The notes beneath the pieces were generated by a model. That model saw nothing but the letters and a program-made list of their open reading frames with translations, did no database searches and was not told the DNA's origin. Of a DNA stretch of 64,000 nucleotides, positions 1-8,595 are shown one piece after another. The translations under genes and the position numbers were made by a program. The stretch comes from CAIVPM01 sp964477265 (GTDB lineage Bacteria > Bacteroidota > Bacteroidia > Chitinophagales > Chitinophagaceae): contig CAYZDJ010000005.1 of NCBI GenBank assembly GCA_964477265.1, forward strand, positions 62,001-126,000, given 5' to 3'. Position 1 is the stretch's first letter. Each line of letters begins with the position of its first letter.

Positions 1-102
1 ATAAACCAGTTTAGTTTTTTTTGCTGTAGCTTATGCTTTAAAATGCCCTCTGCTAATGGGCTTCTACAAATATTGCCTAAACAAACCATTAATATTTTCA
101 TT

Positions 103-231
103 AAGCGAAAGTAATTTTTTTTTCGGGAGTTTTATTTCGGTAGTAATCGTAAGTATTCGTGAGTTTGCTCGTAAGAGGTTTAATTTTTTGTTTAATTCTC
201 GACCCAAACTCACGAACTAAAACTTTCGCTA
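103..231. repeat. Inverted-repeat element upstream of tonB-like gene
   Basis: Nested inverted arms are visible: AGCGAAAGT at 104-112 pairs with ACTTTCGCT at 222-230, and CGTGAGTTT at 158-166 pairs with AAACTCACG at 206-214. The whole stretch 1-349 holds no convincing gene; this element is its only clear structure. It resembles the other long intergenic hairpin elements in this window in layout but not in sequence. Function unknown. Confidence 0.6.
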
Positions 232-349
232 AATTTTTTTATGGAAATTTTTTATTGCAAACATCTAATAGGCAACAGCTGTTAAATTAAAAATTATTTG
301 TTCATTTCCTTATTTCTCTATAAAGATTAAGGAGTAAAAATTATTTACA

Positions 350-1177
350 ATGAAACCAGAAAATATTTTAAAAACAGACTGGCTTGATATTTTATTTCAA
401 AACAAAAACAAAGATTATGGTGCATATCAATTGCGTAAGCAATATTCAAATCGGTTAAAGAAATCGCTTGGCATTACTGCATTATTGGTGCTTGTTTTTG
501 CAGGCTTGCAAAGCTGGAAAACACCTAAGAAAACTGTAACACTTGAGTTTGGTAAATTAGCAACACTTGAATTACAAAACTTAAATATCGACAAACCAAA
601 GCCAAGAGAAATTGAGAAAGAAAAACCTGCACCAAAAAATGATATTAATGAAGTGAAAAATACGACTGTAGTAATAGTTCCAAAGGATAAGGCTGATTCT
701 AATATTCGTACAAATAATCAGCTTGATACATCTAAAACTGGATTTCAAAATATATTTGGTAATGGCAGAGATTCTGGCTTGGTAGATGTGATACATGGCG
801 ATACTGGCGATGGAGGAAATGGAAAAGGCAAACCAAATAAAGATCCTGAGACTGGTGAAGGTGGAATCGAGTTGAATCCTTCTGTAATGCCTGAATTTGT
901 TGGTGGTATAGATGCTTTAAGGAATTTTATGTTGCGTAATCTTCGCCAGCCAGATGACATTGAAGAAGGACAAAAGATAATGGTGATTGCAAGGTTTGTT
1001 GTAGATAAAAATGGACAAATAAGTGATGTTGAAATTGAACAAAGTGGGAGAGAGGATTTGGACGATGAAGTAAGACGTGTTATAAAAAGGATGCCTGCTT
1101 GGAAACCTGGCTTGCAAAATGGTTTTCCTGTGGCTGCATATTTTAAAATGCCTGTAACATTTATAAACAATAATTAA
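350..1177 (+). CDS. TonB-family energy transducer
   Basis: The 275-residue protein has the usual Bacteroidota layout: a short cytoplasmic N-terminus with the motif KDYGAYQLRKQY (residues about 21-32), one membrane segment at about 40-56, a Lys/Pro/Glu-rich periplasmic linker at about 75-105, a Gly-rich stretch at about 145-170, and a C-terminal TonB-like domain at about 180-275 with the pattern MPEFVGG then VIARFVVDKNG. Such proteins couple the proton motive force to outer-membrane receptors. No ExbB/ExbD gene is in view, so which system it serves is not shown. It begins a co-directional group that runs to 4212. The ATG at 350 follows an AGGAG-like stretch near 330. Confidence 0.85.
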   Translation: MKPENILKTDWLDILFQNKNKDYGAYQLRKQYSNRLKKSLGITALLVLVFAGLQSWKTPKKTVTLEFGKLATLELQNLNIDKPKPREIEKEKPAPKNDINEVKNTTVVIVPKDKADSNIRTNNQLDTSKTGFQNIFGNGRDSGLVDVIHGDTGDGGNGKGKPNKDPETGEGGIELNPSVMPEFVGGIDALRNFMLRNLRQPDDIEEGQKIMVIARFVVDKNGQISDVEIEQSGREDLDDEVRRVIKRMPAWKPGLQNGFPVAAYFKMPVTFINNN

Positions 1178-1273
1178 GGTATAAGCCACAAATGCACAAA
1201 TGAAAATCTTGTTAATAAATTGCTTGTGTATTTTGTGGCTAATATTTTCCCCATAAATTGCAGCCTTTATTTT

Positions 1274-1507
1274 ATGAACGAAGATTACAGAGACAGAAAC
1301 AAAAAAGGATTTGATGTGTTACAATCAGTTCGTCATTTTACCATGGCAATATTGTTTGTAGTAATGGGGCTTATGTTTTTTCTGGCAGATAAATATAATA
1401 TAACGCAGCTATTGCAGTTTGATAAATTATTTAGGTACATTTTTGGTGGCATTTGCTTTTTGTATGGTGGTTTTAGAATATATAGAGGAATAAAGAAAGA
1501 TTATTAA
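1274..1507 (+). CDS. Small membrane protein of unknown function
   Basis: I chose the ATG at 1274 over an earlier start at 1220 because the protein then begins MNEDYRDRNKKGFD, a normal hydrophilic cytoplasmic N-terminus, whereas the longer form would add an unlikely hydrophobic lead. The 77-residue product has two membrane segments (about 22-39 and 52-66) and basic ends. Its stop codon overlaps the next gene start by one base, so the two are very probably translated together. No named function can be given; the same small gene is commonly seen between tonB-like and PstS-like genes in Bacteroidota, which is recollection rather than something shown here. Confidence 0.75.
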   Translation: MNEDYRDRNKKGFDVLQSVRHFTMAILFVVMGLMFFLADKYNITQLLQFDKLFRYIFGGICFLYGGFRIYRGIKKDY

Positions 1508-2418
1508 TGAAAAGAATATTTGTTTTTATTGTCGCACTTTTTTTACTTGCTTGTTCGTCTAACAATAATGCAAATAGCAATAAGCCATTGAAAGCTGAAA
1601 CCCTTGACAGTGGCCATATAAACATTAGTGTTGATGCTAGTTTCAAGCCAGTAATTAACGAGCAGCTTAAAGTATTTTTAGCACTTTATCCCAATGCAAA
1701 AATTAATGTTGAATATAAAAGCGAAGTGGATTGCTTTAAAGATTTGGCAAAAGACAGCACAAGGTTGATAGTGGTTTCAAGAGGCTTGACAAGCGAAGAA
1801 AATGATTATTATAAAAGTAAGCTTTTGTTTAAACCTTTTTATGCAAAAATTGCTTATGATGCAGTGGCAGCAATAGTTAACATTAATAATGCTGATACAC
1901 TTTTTTCTTTTAATGATATAAAAAATATTTTGAGTGGGCAAAGAAAATACACTGCAATTTTAGATGGTACAAATGCTACAAGCACAGTTAAATTTTTGCA
2001 AGACAGTGTGTTGAAAGGAGGTAGTTTTGGAACAAATGTAGTGGCTGTAAATGGTAGCGATAGCGTGATAGAAGCAATAAAGAAAACACCAAATGCCATT
2101 GGTTTTGTTAGCAATTGCTGGGTAAGCAATGGTTATGATTTAAAGCAGCTAAAGAACTTGCAACAAATGCAGTTAGCTTTGGTTGAGTGTGTAAGGTGTG
2201 AGGAAAAAGGATATTATGCAAAGGCATCGCAAGCTACATTGCAGTTTGGTCAATATCCTTTGGCTCGTCCATTATACTTTATTGTAAAAGAAAATTGGCG
2301 AGGTCTTGGCACAGGATTTGGAAACTTCATGAGCAGTGAACAGGGGCAATTGATTTTCAGAAGAAGTTGTTTAGTGCCAGCCCTTATGGATTTTACAAAA
2401 AGACGTACAAAATTGTAA
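1507..2418 (+). CDS. PstS-like substrate-binding lipoprotein
   Basis: The 303-residue protein starts with a lipoprotein signal peptide whose lipobox is LLAC (Cys at about residue 16), followed by a periplasmic binding fold of the PstS type: GHINISVDASFKP near residue 36, a Ser/Thr-rich region around GTNATSTVKFLQD near residue 155, and NAIGFVSNCWV near 196. Members bind phosphate for ABC import, but there is no pstCAB here, so phosphate binding is an inference from the fold and another ligand is possible. The ATG overlaps the stop codon of the preceding gene, and the TPR gene follows within 25 bases. Confidence 0.8.
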   Translation: MKRIFVFIVALFLLACSSNNNANSNKPLKAETLDSGHINISVDASFKPVINEQLKVFLALYPNAKINVEYKSEVDCFKDLAKDSTRLIVVSRGLTSEENDYYKSKLLFKPFYAKIAYDAVAAIVNINNADTLFSFNDIKNILSGQRKYTAILDGTNATSTVKFLQDSVLKGGSFGTNVVAVNGSDSVIEAIKKTPNAIGFVSNCWVSNGYDLKQLKNLQQMQLALVECVRCEEKGYYAKASQATLQFGQYPLARPLYFIVKENWRGLGTGFGNFMSSEQGQLIFRRSCLVPALMDFTKRRTKL

Positions 2419-2442
2419 GTTATGTATATTAATAAAAATCAA

Positions 2443-4212
2443 ATGAAAAAAACAATCTGTTCTTTGGGTTTCTTGTTTTTAATGGCAACAACTTTTGCCC
2501 AAACTATTAATGACGCAACAAAGTTGTTATGGTATGGAAAAAATAAATCGGCAAAGGAAATGTTGCAAAAAATGTATGCAGCAAATAATAAAGATGCCAG
2601 CACAATTTATTGGTTAGGTCAGTCAATGATTTTAGCAAAAGATATTGCTGGTGCAAAGGCTTTGTATCAAAAAAGTTTGCAAGATGGAGTTAATGATGCT
2701 TTATTGTATATTGGTATGGCTCATGTAGATTTATTAAATGGTGGAGATTGGAATAGTGCCAATCAAAAATTTGAAAGTGCTATAACAACTACTGCTGAAA
2801 CACGTGGAAAAAATAAAGGTAAAGCTCCTATATATATTTATAATGCTATTGGCCGTGCAAATTGTATTGGATATCTTGTAAAAGATGGCACCAGTAAATT
2901 TGGCAATATGGACTATGCCATTGAAAAATTGAAAATAGCAAAAGACCTAGACCCAAACAATGCTGATTGCCTTATTTATATGGGTATGTGTTATAGAAAA
3001 ATGGGTGGCGATTTTGGTGGTGATGCACAAAAATCTTATATGGAAGCATTACAAAGAAATCCAAACAATCCAGTGCCTAATCATTATATTGGAAGAATTT
3101 ATCAAAGCCAGCAAAACAAGCCTACGATGGAGCAATATTACAATACTGCTTTGGCAAATGATGTTACTTATGCCCCAGTTTATTTAGACAATTATATCTA
3201 TTTTTCTAGCAGAGACGTAAATGTTGCAAGAGAGAATATTGAAAAGTATTTGCAGTATGCCGATAAAGATTGCAACAACGATTATTTCTATGCAGATTAC
3301 TTGTTTCAGGCAGGAAAGTATAATGAAAGTTTAGCTAAAGCAAAAGAATTAGAAAACAGTGATTGCAATACTCGCGTGCCTGTTTTATATGCCTATAACT
3401 ATGATAGATTAAACGATTCGGCACAAGCAAAAATTTATATTGAAAAGTTTTTGTCTTCGGCCCCTGCCGATAAAATTTTGCCAAGCGATTATGAAATTGC
3501 TGCAAAAATTTTATCTCGTTTCTCAGGATCAGAAACACAGGCTATTGCATATATGAATAAGTTAATGGAATCAGAAGGCATAACAAAAACTAGTCAATTA
3601 GATTATTTAAACAAGATTGCTGACATACATGCCAAATCAAAAAATTATACTGAGCAAGTTAAAACTTTGCAAAGAATTGCTGATATTAAAGGCAGTACTA
3701 CAGAGTCTGATTATTACAAAATGAATAATGCAGCCCTTGCAGGTAAAGACTTTGCACTTGGATTAGAGATTGCAAAAAAATATATTTCAGCTTATCCTGA
3801 CAAGCCACAACCTGCCAGTTTTTATCGTAAAGCTGCTTTAGGTTTAGATCCAGATACAACAAAAGGGTTGGCTATTCCTGCATTAACAGATTTAAATATT
3901 ATTCTTGAAAAAGATGTAGAAAAAAACAGGAAGACTTTGTTTGGTAATTATTATTATATGCTTATTTATTTTGCAGATAAAGCCAAAGATTATACTAAAG
4001 CAATTGAAGTATTAGATAAAATGTTAGTGCTTTATCCAACAGCAGGCGAGGAGAATGATTTTGTAACAAAACAAAAAGCCAATATGCAAAAAATGATGGC
4101 AAGCCCAAAGTCAAATAAACCTTCTGCAACACCTGCAAAAACTGATAAACCAGTAAAATCAACTGGTGCAGTAAATGGTATAAAAAAAGACGACAAAACA
4201 AAAAAAAAGTAA
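2443..4212 (+). CDS. Secreted tetratricopeptide-repeat protein
   Basis: The start at 2443 gives a clean signal peptide (MKKTICSLGFLFLM ... TTFAQ); a TTA/ATG start at 2422 would only add seven residues before it. About 589 residues follow a TPR layout: helical pairs with patterns such as A.ALYQKSLQDG near residue 80 and AIEKLKIAKDLDPNNADCLI near 160. The last 40 residues are Lys/Pro-rich and low in complexity. It is the last gene of the group that begins with the TonB-like gene, and a strong terminator follows. TPR proteins act as scaffolds; here the signal peptide places it in the periplasm. The precise partner is unknown. Confidence 0.8.
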   Translation: MKKTICSLGFLFLMATTFAQTINDATKLLWYGKNKSAKEMLQKMYAANNKDASTIYWLGQSMILAKDIAGAKALYQKSLQDGVNDALLYIGMAHVDLLNGGDWNSANQKFESAITTTAETRGKNKGKAPIYIYNAIGRANCIGYLVKDGTSKFGNMDYAIEKLKIAKDLDPNNADCLIYMGMCYRKMGGDFGGDAQKSYMEALQRNPNNPVPNHYIGRIYQSQQNKPTMEQYYNTALANDVTYAPVYLDNYIYFSSRDVNVARENIEKYLQYADKDCNNDYFYADYLFQAGKYNESLAKAKELENSDCNTRVPVLYAYNYDRLNDSAQAKIYIEKFLSSAPADKILPSDYEIAAKILSRFSGSETQAIAYMNKLMESEGITKTSQLDYLNKIADIHAKSKNYTEQVKTLQRIADIKGSTTESDYYKMNNAALAGKDFALGLEIAKKYISAYPDKPQPASFYRKAALGLDPDTTKGLAIPALTDLNIILEKDVEKNRKTLFGNYYYMLIYFADKAKDYTKAIEVLDKMLVLYPTAGEENDFVTKQKANMQKMMASPKSNKPSATPAKTDKPVKSTGAVNGIKKDDKTKKK

Positions 4213-4227
4213 AAACAAAATCTTAAT

Positions 4228-4260
4228 AAAAAACTCTCTGTAAAAACAGAGAGTTTTTTA
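4228..4260 (+). terminator. Rho-independent terminator after TPR gene
   Basis: Stem AAAAAACTCTCTG at 4228-4240 and CAGAGAGTTTTTTA at 4247-4260 enclose the loop TAAAAA. The stem is followed by further T-rich sequence. It separates the TonB/TPR group from the nuo operon. Confidence 0.85.
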
Positions 4261-4280
4261 TTTTGTATGAAGTACACAAC

Positions 4281-4288
4281 TATATTTG
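4281..4288 (+). promoter_or_regulatory. Candidate -7 box of the nuo promoter
   Basis: TATATTTG at 4281-4288 matches the Bacteroidota -7 consensus TAnnTTTG and lies 16 bases before the nuoA start. The nearest TTTG (4262-4265) is only 15 bases upstream, short of the usual 19-21, so the -33 box is uncertain. It lies directly after the terminator, where the main nuo promoter would be expected. Confidence 0.5.
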
Positions 4289-4304
4289 CCACTTATAGTT
4301 TTTT

Positions 4305-4706
4305 ATGCCTTTTTTATTAGATATTGACGCTGCAAATAGTTACTTACCAATAGCAATTCAATTAATATTTGCTGTAGGTTTTATAGCAACAATGTTGGCT
4401 TTAAGTGCTATTGCAGGACCTAAAAGAAAAACAAAAGATAAACTTGAAACATTTACAAGTGGTATTCCTACTCATGGTGATGCAAGAAGCCCAATGGCTG
4501 TTAAATATTTCTTAATTGCCATCTTGTTTGTGTTATTTGATGTTGAGGTGATTTTCTTTTATCCTTATGCAGTTAATTTTAAAGAATTTGCACACGATGC
4601 AGCTATGGGTTGGAAAACTTTTATGGCTGTGTTGATGTTTGTTGGATTTTTTTTAGTTGGGTTTTATTATGTAATAAAGAAAGGTGCATTGAAGTGGGAA
4701 GACTAA
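4305..4706 (+). CDS. nuoA: NADH-quinone oxidoreductase subunit A
   Basis: The 133-residue protein has three membrane segments (about 12-35, 65-88 and 100-122). The conserved NuoA signature around residues 50-75 (ETFTSGIPTHGDARSP, then MAVKYFLIAILFVLFDVEV) is complete, including the acidic residues of the last helix pair that line the proton path. It is the first gene of the 14-gene complex I cluster and has its own candidate promoter just upstream. Length is normal for the family. Confidence 0.97.
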   Translation: MPFLLDIDAANSYLPIAIQLIFAVGFIATMLALSAIAGPKRKTKDKLETFTSGIPTHGDARSPMAVKYFLIAILFVLFDVEVIFFYPYAVNFKEFAHDAAMGWKTFMAVLMFVGFFLVGFYYVIKKGALKWED

Positions 4707-4708
4707 AG

Positions 4709-4781
4709 TAATTATGAATGATGAATGTTGAATTATGAATGATACTAATTTAACATTTAGCATTTAACATTTAACATTATT
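4709..4781. repeat. Inverted-repeat element in nuoA-nuoB spacer
   Basis: The left arm is made of tandem variants of AATGATGAATGTTGAAT (about 4715-4740) and the right arm of tandem ATTTAACATTTAGC-like units (4750-4779). The arms are imperfect complements. The element fills nearly the whole 78-base spacer, so the nuo transcript would carry a hairpin here. Confidence 0.6.
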
Positions 4782-4784
4782 TGT

Positions 4785-5372
4785 ATGCGACCAGTTCGTT
4801 TTAATATTCATCCAAAAGAGGCTAAGTTAACCGACAGTATTATTGTTGGTGAAGCCCCTGAAATGTACACAGGTGAAGGATTTATGACAGCTAAGTTTGA
4901 TAAAGTTATTGGCTTGGCTCGTAAAAATTCTATCTGGCCTTTGCCATTTGCTACAAGTTGTTGTGGTATTGAATTTATGGCAACAATGGCAAGCCATTAT
5001 GACCTTGCAAGGTTTGGAAGTGAGCGTGTAGGATTTAGCCCAAGGCAATGTGATTTATTGATGGTGATGGGAACTATTGCTAAAAAAATGGCACCAGTTT
5101 TACGTCAGGTTTATTTGCAAATGGCAGAGCCACGTTGGGTAATTGCAGTTGGTGCTTGTGCAAGCAGTGGTGGTATTTTTGATACTTACAGTGTGTTGCA
5201 AGGCATTGACCAGATTATTCCAGTTGATGTTTATGTGCCTGGCTGTCCACCAAGACCAGAAGCTATTATTGATGGTGTGATGAGGATACAGGATTTAGTG
5301 CATAATGAAAGTTTGAGAAGAAGGGGAAGTGAGAAATATAAAGAGTTGATGGAAAGTTATGGGATTGAGTAA
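4785..5372 (+). CDS. nuoB: NADH-quinone oxidoreductase subunit B
   Basis: This peripheral-arm subunit carries cluster N2, the last iron-sulfur centre before the quinone. All four expected ligands are visible: adjacent Cys59-Cys60 in FATSCCGIEF, Cys125 in VGACASSGG and Cys154 in VPGCPPRPEA. The length of 195 residues is within the normal range. The N-terminal 30 residues are less conserved, but the ATG at 4785 directly follows the hairpin spacer and is the only reasonable start. Confidence 0.97.
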   Translation: MRPVRFNIHPKEAKLTDSIIVGEAPEMYTGEGFMTAKFDKVIGLARKNSIWPLPFATSCCGIEFMATMASHYDLARFGSERVGFSPRQCDLLMVMGTIAKKMAPVLRQVYLQMAEPRWVIAVGACASSGGIFDTYSVLQGIDQIIPVDVYVPGCPPRPEAIIDGVMRIQDLVHNESLRRRGSEKYKELMESYGIE

Positions 5373-5373
5373 A

Positions 5374-5438
5374 AAGTAAAAATTAGAAAGTCAAATGCCA
5401 AAAGTTTGAGGTTTTGACTTTTAACTTTTGATTTAGAA
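5374..5438. repeat. Inverted-repeat element in nuoB-nuoC spacer
   Basis: A left arm with AGAAAGTCAAATGCCAAAA (about 5384-5403) faces a right arm with GTTTTGACTTTTAACTTTTG (about 5412-5431); the right arm is built from short tandem units of the ACTTTTA kind. It fills the 68-base spacer. The sequence family differs from that in the nuoA-nuoB spacer. Confidence 0.55.
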
Positions 5439-5440
5439 AA

Positions 5441-5968
5441 ATGAGTTTAACAAACGAAATAATAAAGCAAAAACTAACTGATAAGTTTGGCGAAGATGCT
5501 TCAAATTTTGAAGAACAATTTGGCTTTCTTTCTTTTGAAACACCAAAGGAAATGAACTTGAAAGTGTTGCAGTTTTTGTTTGATGATGAAACAATGAAGT
5601 TTAGGTTTATGACAGACTTAACTGCTGTTCATTATCCAGATAATGTTGGTAGAGAATTGGCTGTTGTATATCATTTGCACAACTTAACAGATAATGTGCG
5701 ATTGAGATTTAAAGTGTTTACAAGCATTGAAAATACTGATGTTTACACTGCATCAAAATTGTTTAGTGCTGCCAATTGGATGGAAAGGGAAACTTATGAT
5801 TTCTATGGAATCAAATTTGTTGGTCATCCAAATTTGAAAAGGGTTTTGAATGTGGATGAAATGGATTATTTTCCTATGAGAAAAGAATTTCCATTGGAAG
5901 ACCAGACAAGGATTGATAAGGATGATGAAATGTTTGGGCGTGGTGGAACTTTTGGTTTTGGAACTTAA
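5441..5968 (+). CDS. nuoC: NADH-quinone oxidoreductase subunit C
   Basis: The 175-residue protein is the stand-alone NuoC (30 kDa) form, not fused to NuoD. Conserved blocks are visible: MTDLTAVHYPD near residue 62, AVVYHLHN near 72, ASKLFSAANWMERETYDFYGI near 105-125 and RVLNVDEMDYFPMRKEFPLED near 135-155. The tail FGRGGTFGFGT ends it. After the stop, the usual nuoD does not follow; an ParE/RelE-like module is present instead. Confidence 0.95.
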   Translation: MSLTNEIIKQKLTDKFGEDASNFEEQFGFLSFETPKEMNLKVLQFLFDDETMKFRFMTDLTAVHYPDNVGRELAVVYHLHNLTDNVRLRFKVFTSIENTDVYTASKLFSAANWMERETYDFYGIKFVGHPNLKRVLNVDEMDYFPMRKEFPLEDQTRIDKDDEMFGRGGTFGFGT

Positions 5969-6058
5969 AAAGCAGTTGGTGGAACAATTGCAGAAGATGA
6001 AAAACACCAGGAAGGAAAAGAGGTATTATAAGTTGTAAGAAAATAAAAGAAAATTGAT

Positions 6059-6301
6059 ATGACAACTTTATTGATAAATATTGAAGGTAAAAGCGAAGCA
6101 AGTTTTATAGAAAAACTTTTGCAAAAATTTTCAGGTGTAAAAAAAGTAAACGCCTTTTCAAAAAAAGAGTTGCAAAGAATGGTTGATATTTTAGAGGAAG
6201 AAGAAGACATAAGAGATATTAAAGCATCTAAGGCAAGAGGTGAGAAATTTCATAAATTGGATGATGTTGTAACACAGTGGAAAAAAGAGGGTAAGCTATA
6301 A
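6059..6301 (+). CDS. Putative antitoxin of ParE/RelE-like module
   Basis: The 80-residue, charged protein starts MTTLLINIEG and has an amphipathic middle and a Lys/Glu-rich C-terminus, the usual shape of a small type II antitoxin that wraps around a ParE/RelE toxin. I do not recognise a named family with certainty. Its stop overlaps the toxin start by one base, which is the main support for the role. The module is inserted between nuoC and nuoD in the same direction as nuo. Confidence 0.7.
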   Translation: MTTLLINIEGKSEASFIEKLLQKFSGVKKVNAFSKKELQRMVDILEEEEDIRDIKASKARGEKFHKLDDVVTQWKKEGKL

Positions 6302-6555
6302 TGCAATATGAAATTCAAATAGCAGACTCTGTTATGAAGTTCTTGGATAAAATGAATAAACCATTAAAGAATAAAATACTTGATAAAGTTTTTTCATTGG
6401 CAGATAATCCAAGACCTTATGGAAGCATCAAAATGAGTGGTAATGATAGTTATAGAATAAGAGTAGGTGATTACAGAGTGATTTATGAAATTAATGATAA
6501 AGTTGTAAAAGTTTATATTGTTAAGATTGGTCACAGAAAAGATGTGTATGAATAG
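6301..6555 (+). CDS. ParE/RelE superfamily toxin
   Basis: The 84-residue protein shows the RelE/ParE fold pattern: an N-terminal strand and helices with FLDKMNKPLKNKILDKV, then NPRPYGSIKMSG, YRIRVGDYRVIYEI and a closing VYIVKIGHRKDVYE. RelE members cut mRNA on the ribosome while ParE members poison gyrase; the sequence alone does not separate them, though the basic GHRKDVY end is like RelE. The gene overlaps its antitoxin by one base. Confidence 0.87.
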   Translation: MQYEIQIADSVMKFLDKMNKPLKNKILDKVFSLADNPRPYGSIKMSGNDSYRIRVGDYRVIYEINDKVVKVYIVKIGHRKDVYE

Positions 6556-6790
6556 AACAAGATTGCACATTGCCAAATAGAATTACGAATGCTGAAAGGC
6601 TGCCTGATTTAAGTGGAAAGCCCACAGTGAAACGTAGTGAAGCGAGGACTTGTAACGAAAAGCAGGAACTGAAGTTGAAGGATAGACGTAGGGTGAATGC
6701 CCCAAAATAATTATAAATTATAAATTTTGAATTGAAAATAATGTAAACACATTTTGGAATTTTCAAATTTTTAAATTGTCGAATTAATAA
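6556..6790. other. Unexplained spacer between toxin gene and nuoD
   Basis: No gene is supported in these 235 bases. From about 6588 to 6705 the sequence is richer in G and C than its surroundings and contains purine-rich motifs such as AAAGCCCACAGTGAAACG and AGTGAAGCGAGGACTTG. The rest (6706-6790) is AT-rich with short direct and inverted ATTTTGAATT-like units similar to the other spacer elements. It may be a remnant of the event that brought in the toxin module. Confidence 0.5.
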
Positions 6791-8023
6791 ATGTCAGACG
6801 TATTACATCACCATATTAAACTGCCTGAAGGCTCAATAGAAAAGCAAACTACAACGCTTAACTTGGGTCCAACGCATCCTGCAACGCACGGTGTTTTTCA
6901 AAATATTATTGAACTGGATGGTGAAAGGATTGTGAGTGCAGAACAGACTGTAGGCTTTATCCACAGGGCGTTTGAGAAGTTGGCTGAACGCAGACCATTG
7001 TATCAAATTACAACTTTGACAGACAGGTTGAATTATTGTTCATCGCCTATAAACAATATGGGCTGGCACCTGACCTGCGAAAAATTGTTGAAGGTTGAAA
7101 CGCCAAAACGTGTTGATTATTTGCGTGTGATTATAATGGAATTGGCGAGGATTACTGACCACTTGATTTGTAATTCTATTGTGGGTGTGGATACTGGTGC
7201 TTTCACAGGGTTTTTGTATGTGATGCAAATGAGGGAAAAAGTGTATGAGATTTATGAGGAAGTTTGTGGTAGTCGTTTAACAACAAATATGGGCAGGATT
7301 GGTGGTTTTGAAAGGAATTTTACCAACACTGCTTTTGAAAAACTGGAAAAGTTTTTGGTTGAGTTTCCAAAGGTTTGGAAAGAGTTTGAAAACCTTTTTG
7401 TGCGTAACAGGATTTTTATGGATAGAACCATTGGAACTGGTGCTATTAGTGCTGAAAGGGCTTTGAACTATGGATTTACAGGGCCTAACCTTCGTGCTAC
7501 AGGTGTTGATTATGATGTGAGGATTCACACGCCTTACAGTAGTTATCAGGACTTTGATTTTACGATTCCTGTTGGTTCTACTGGCGATAATTATGACAGG
7601 TTTTTGGTGCGTGGTGCAGAGGTTTGGCAATCACTTTCTATTATAGAACAAGCATATAAAAAAGTGCAGGAATTTAAAGGTGCTGAAGCTGATGTTTATC
7701 ACGCTGATTGTCCTGCTTATTACCTGCCAGAAAAGAAGGATGTTTACACCAAAATGGAAGCATTGATTTATCACTTTAAAATTGTGATGGGTGAAACTGA
7801 AATTCCTGCTGGTGAATTGTATAGTTCTGTTGAAGGTGCTAATGGTGAGTTGGGATTTTATTTGATTAGCGATGGTGGCAGAACGCCTTACAGATTGCAC
7901 TTTAGAAGGCCTTGCTTTATTTATTACCAGGCTTACAGTGAGCTTACAGATAATGCAATGTTGAGTGATGCGATTATTACAATGAGTAGCCTGAATTTGA
8001 TTGCAGGGGAATTGGATGCTTAA
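6791..8023 (+). CDS. nuoD: NADH-quinone oxidoreductase subunit D
   Basis: The 410-residue protein is the 49 kDa subunit, which with NuoB forms the quinone pocket. It shows LGPTHPATHGVFQ near residue 26, the helix VGFIHRAFEKLAE near 57, TDRLNYCSSPINNMGW near 77-92 and the C-terminal LRFRRPC-like LHFRRPCFIY followed by SLNLIAGELDA at the very end, the normal terminus. The hydrogenase-like Cys ligands are absent, as expected for NuoD. Confidence 0.97.
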   Translation: MSDVLHHHIKLPEGSIEKQTTTLNLGPTHPATHGVFQNIIELDGERIVSAEQTVGFIHRAFEKLAERRPLYQITTLTDRLNYCSSPINNMGWHLTCEKLLKVETPKRVDYLRVIIMELARITDHLICNSIVGVDTGAFTGFLYVMQMREKVYEIYEEVCGSRLTTNMGRIGGFERNFTNTAFEKLEKFLVEFPKVWKEFENLFVRNRIFMDRTIGTGAISAERALNYGFTGPNLRATGVDYDVRIHTPYSSYQDFDFTIPVGSTGDNYDRFLVRGAEVWQSLSIIEQAYKKVQEFKGAEADVYHADCPAYYLPEKKDVYTKMEALIYHFKIVMGETEIPAGELYSSVEGANGELGFYLISDGGRTPYRLHFRRPCFIYYQAYSELTDNAMLSDAIITMSSLNLIAGELDA

Positions 8024-8090
8024 ACCCCTAACCCCTAAAGGGGAATTATAAAACAAAAATTATTTAAAGTCCCTTTAGGGATTTAGGGTA
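8022..8090. repeat. Inverted-repeat element in nuoD-nuoE spacer (CCCCTAA family)
   Basis: Left copy AACCCCTAACCCCTAAAGGG starts near 8023 and the right, inverted copy (CCCTTTAGGGATTTAGGG) ends at 8088, just before the nuoE ATG. Each arm contains its own small hairpin (CCCCTAAAGGGG; CCCTTTAGGG). The nuoK-nuoL spacer carries a second element of the same architecture. Confidence 0.7.
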
Positions 8091-8587
8091 TGAAATTTAC
8101 AGATACACAACTAAAAGAGTTTAACCGTTTGGTGGCACGTTATCCTGAGGGAAAACAAAAGAGTGCTTTGTTGCCTGTATTGCATTTGGCACAAGATAGT
8201 TTTGGTGGATGGTTGAGCAGTGAAACAATGGATTATGTGGCTGAACTGTTGAGCATAAAACCAATTGAAGTGTATGAGGTTGCTACATTCTATAGTATGT
8301 ATAACCTTAAACCTGTTGGCAAGTATATGTTTGAGGTTTGCCAAACAGGACCTTGTATGGTAAGTGGAAGTGATGATATTATTGATTACATTAAACAGAA
8401 ATTGAATATTGGTGTTGGTGAAACAACTACTGATGGAATGTTTACTTTAAAAACTGTTGAGTGCTTAGGTGCTTGTGGTTATGCACCAATGATGCAATTG
8501 GGCAAGCATTACAGGGAACATTTAACCAAGGAAAAAGTTGATGCTATTATTGAAGAGTGTAGAAGGAATACTTCAAGTCAAAACTAA
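8090..8587 (+). CDS. nuoE: NADH-quinone oxidoreductase subunit E
   Basis: The 24 kDa subunit carries the off-path 2Fe-2S cluster N1a. The four ligands are present: Cys84 and Cys89 in CQTGPCMV, Cys125 and Cys129 in ECLGACGYAP. The length of 165 residues is typical. The usual neighbour nuoF does not follow directly; four or more short genes lie between them. Confidence 0.96.
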   Translation: MKFTDTQLKEFNRLVARYPEGKQKSALLPVLHLAQDSFGGWLSSETMDYVAELLSIKPIEVYEVATFYSMYNLKPVGKYMFEVCQTGPCMVSGSDDIIDYIKQKLNIGVGETTTDGMFTLKTVECLGACGYAPMMQLGKHYREHLTKEKVDAIIEECRRNTSSQN

Positions 8588-8595
8588 AAGCTAAA

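Noticed and set aside
745..1170. Long minus-strand frame opposite the TonB-like gene
   Set aside because: It is a shadow of a clear TonB-like coding region; no start signal and no domain pattern.
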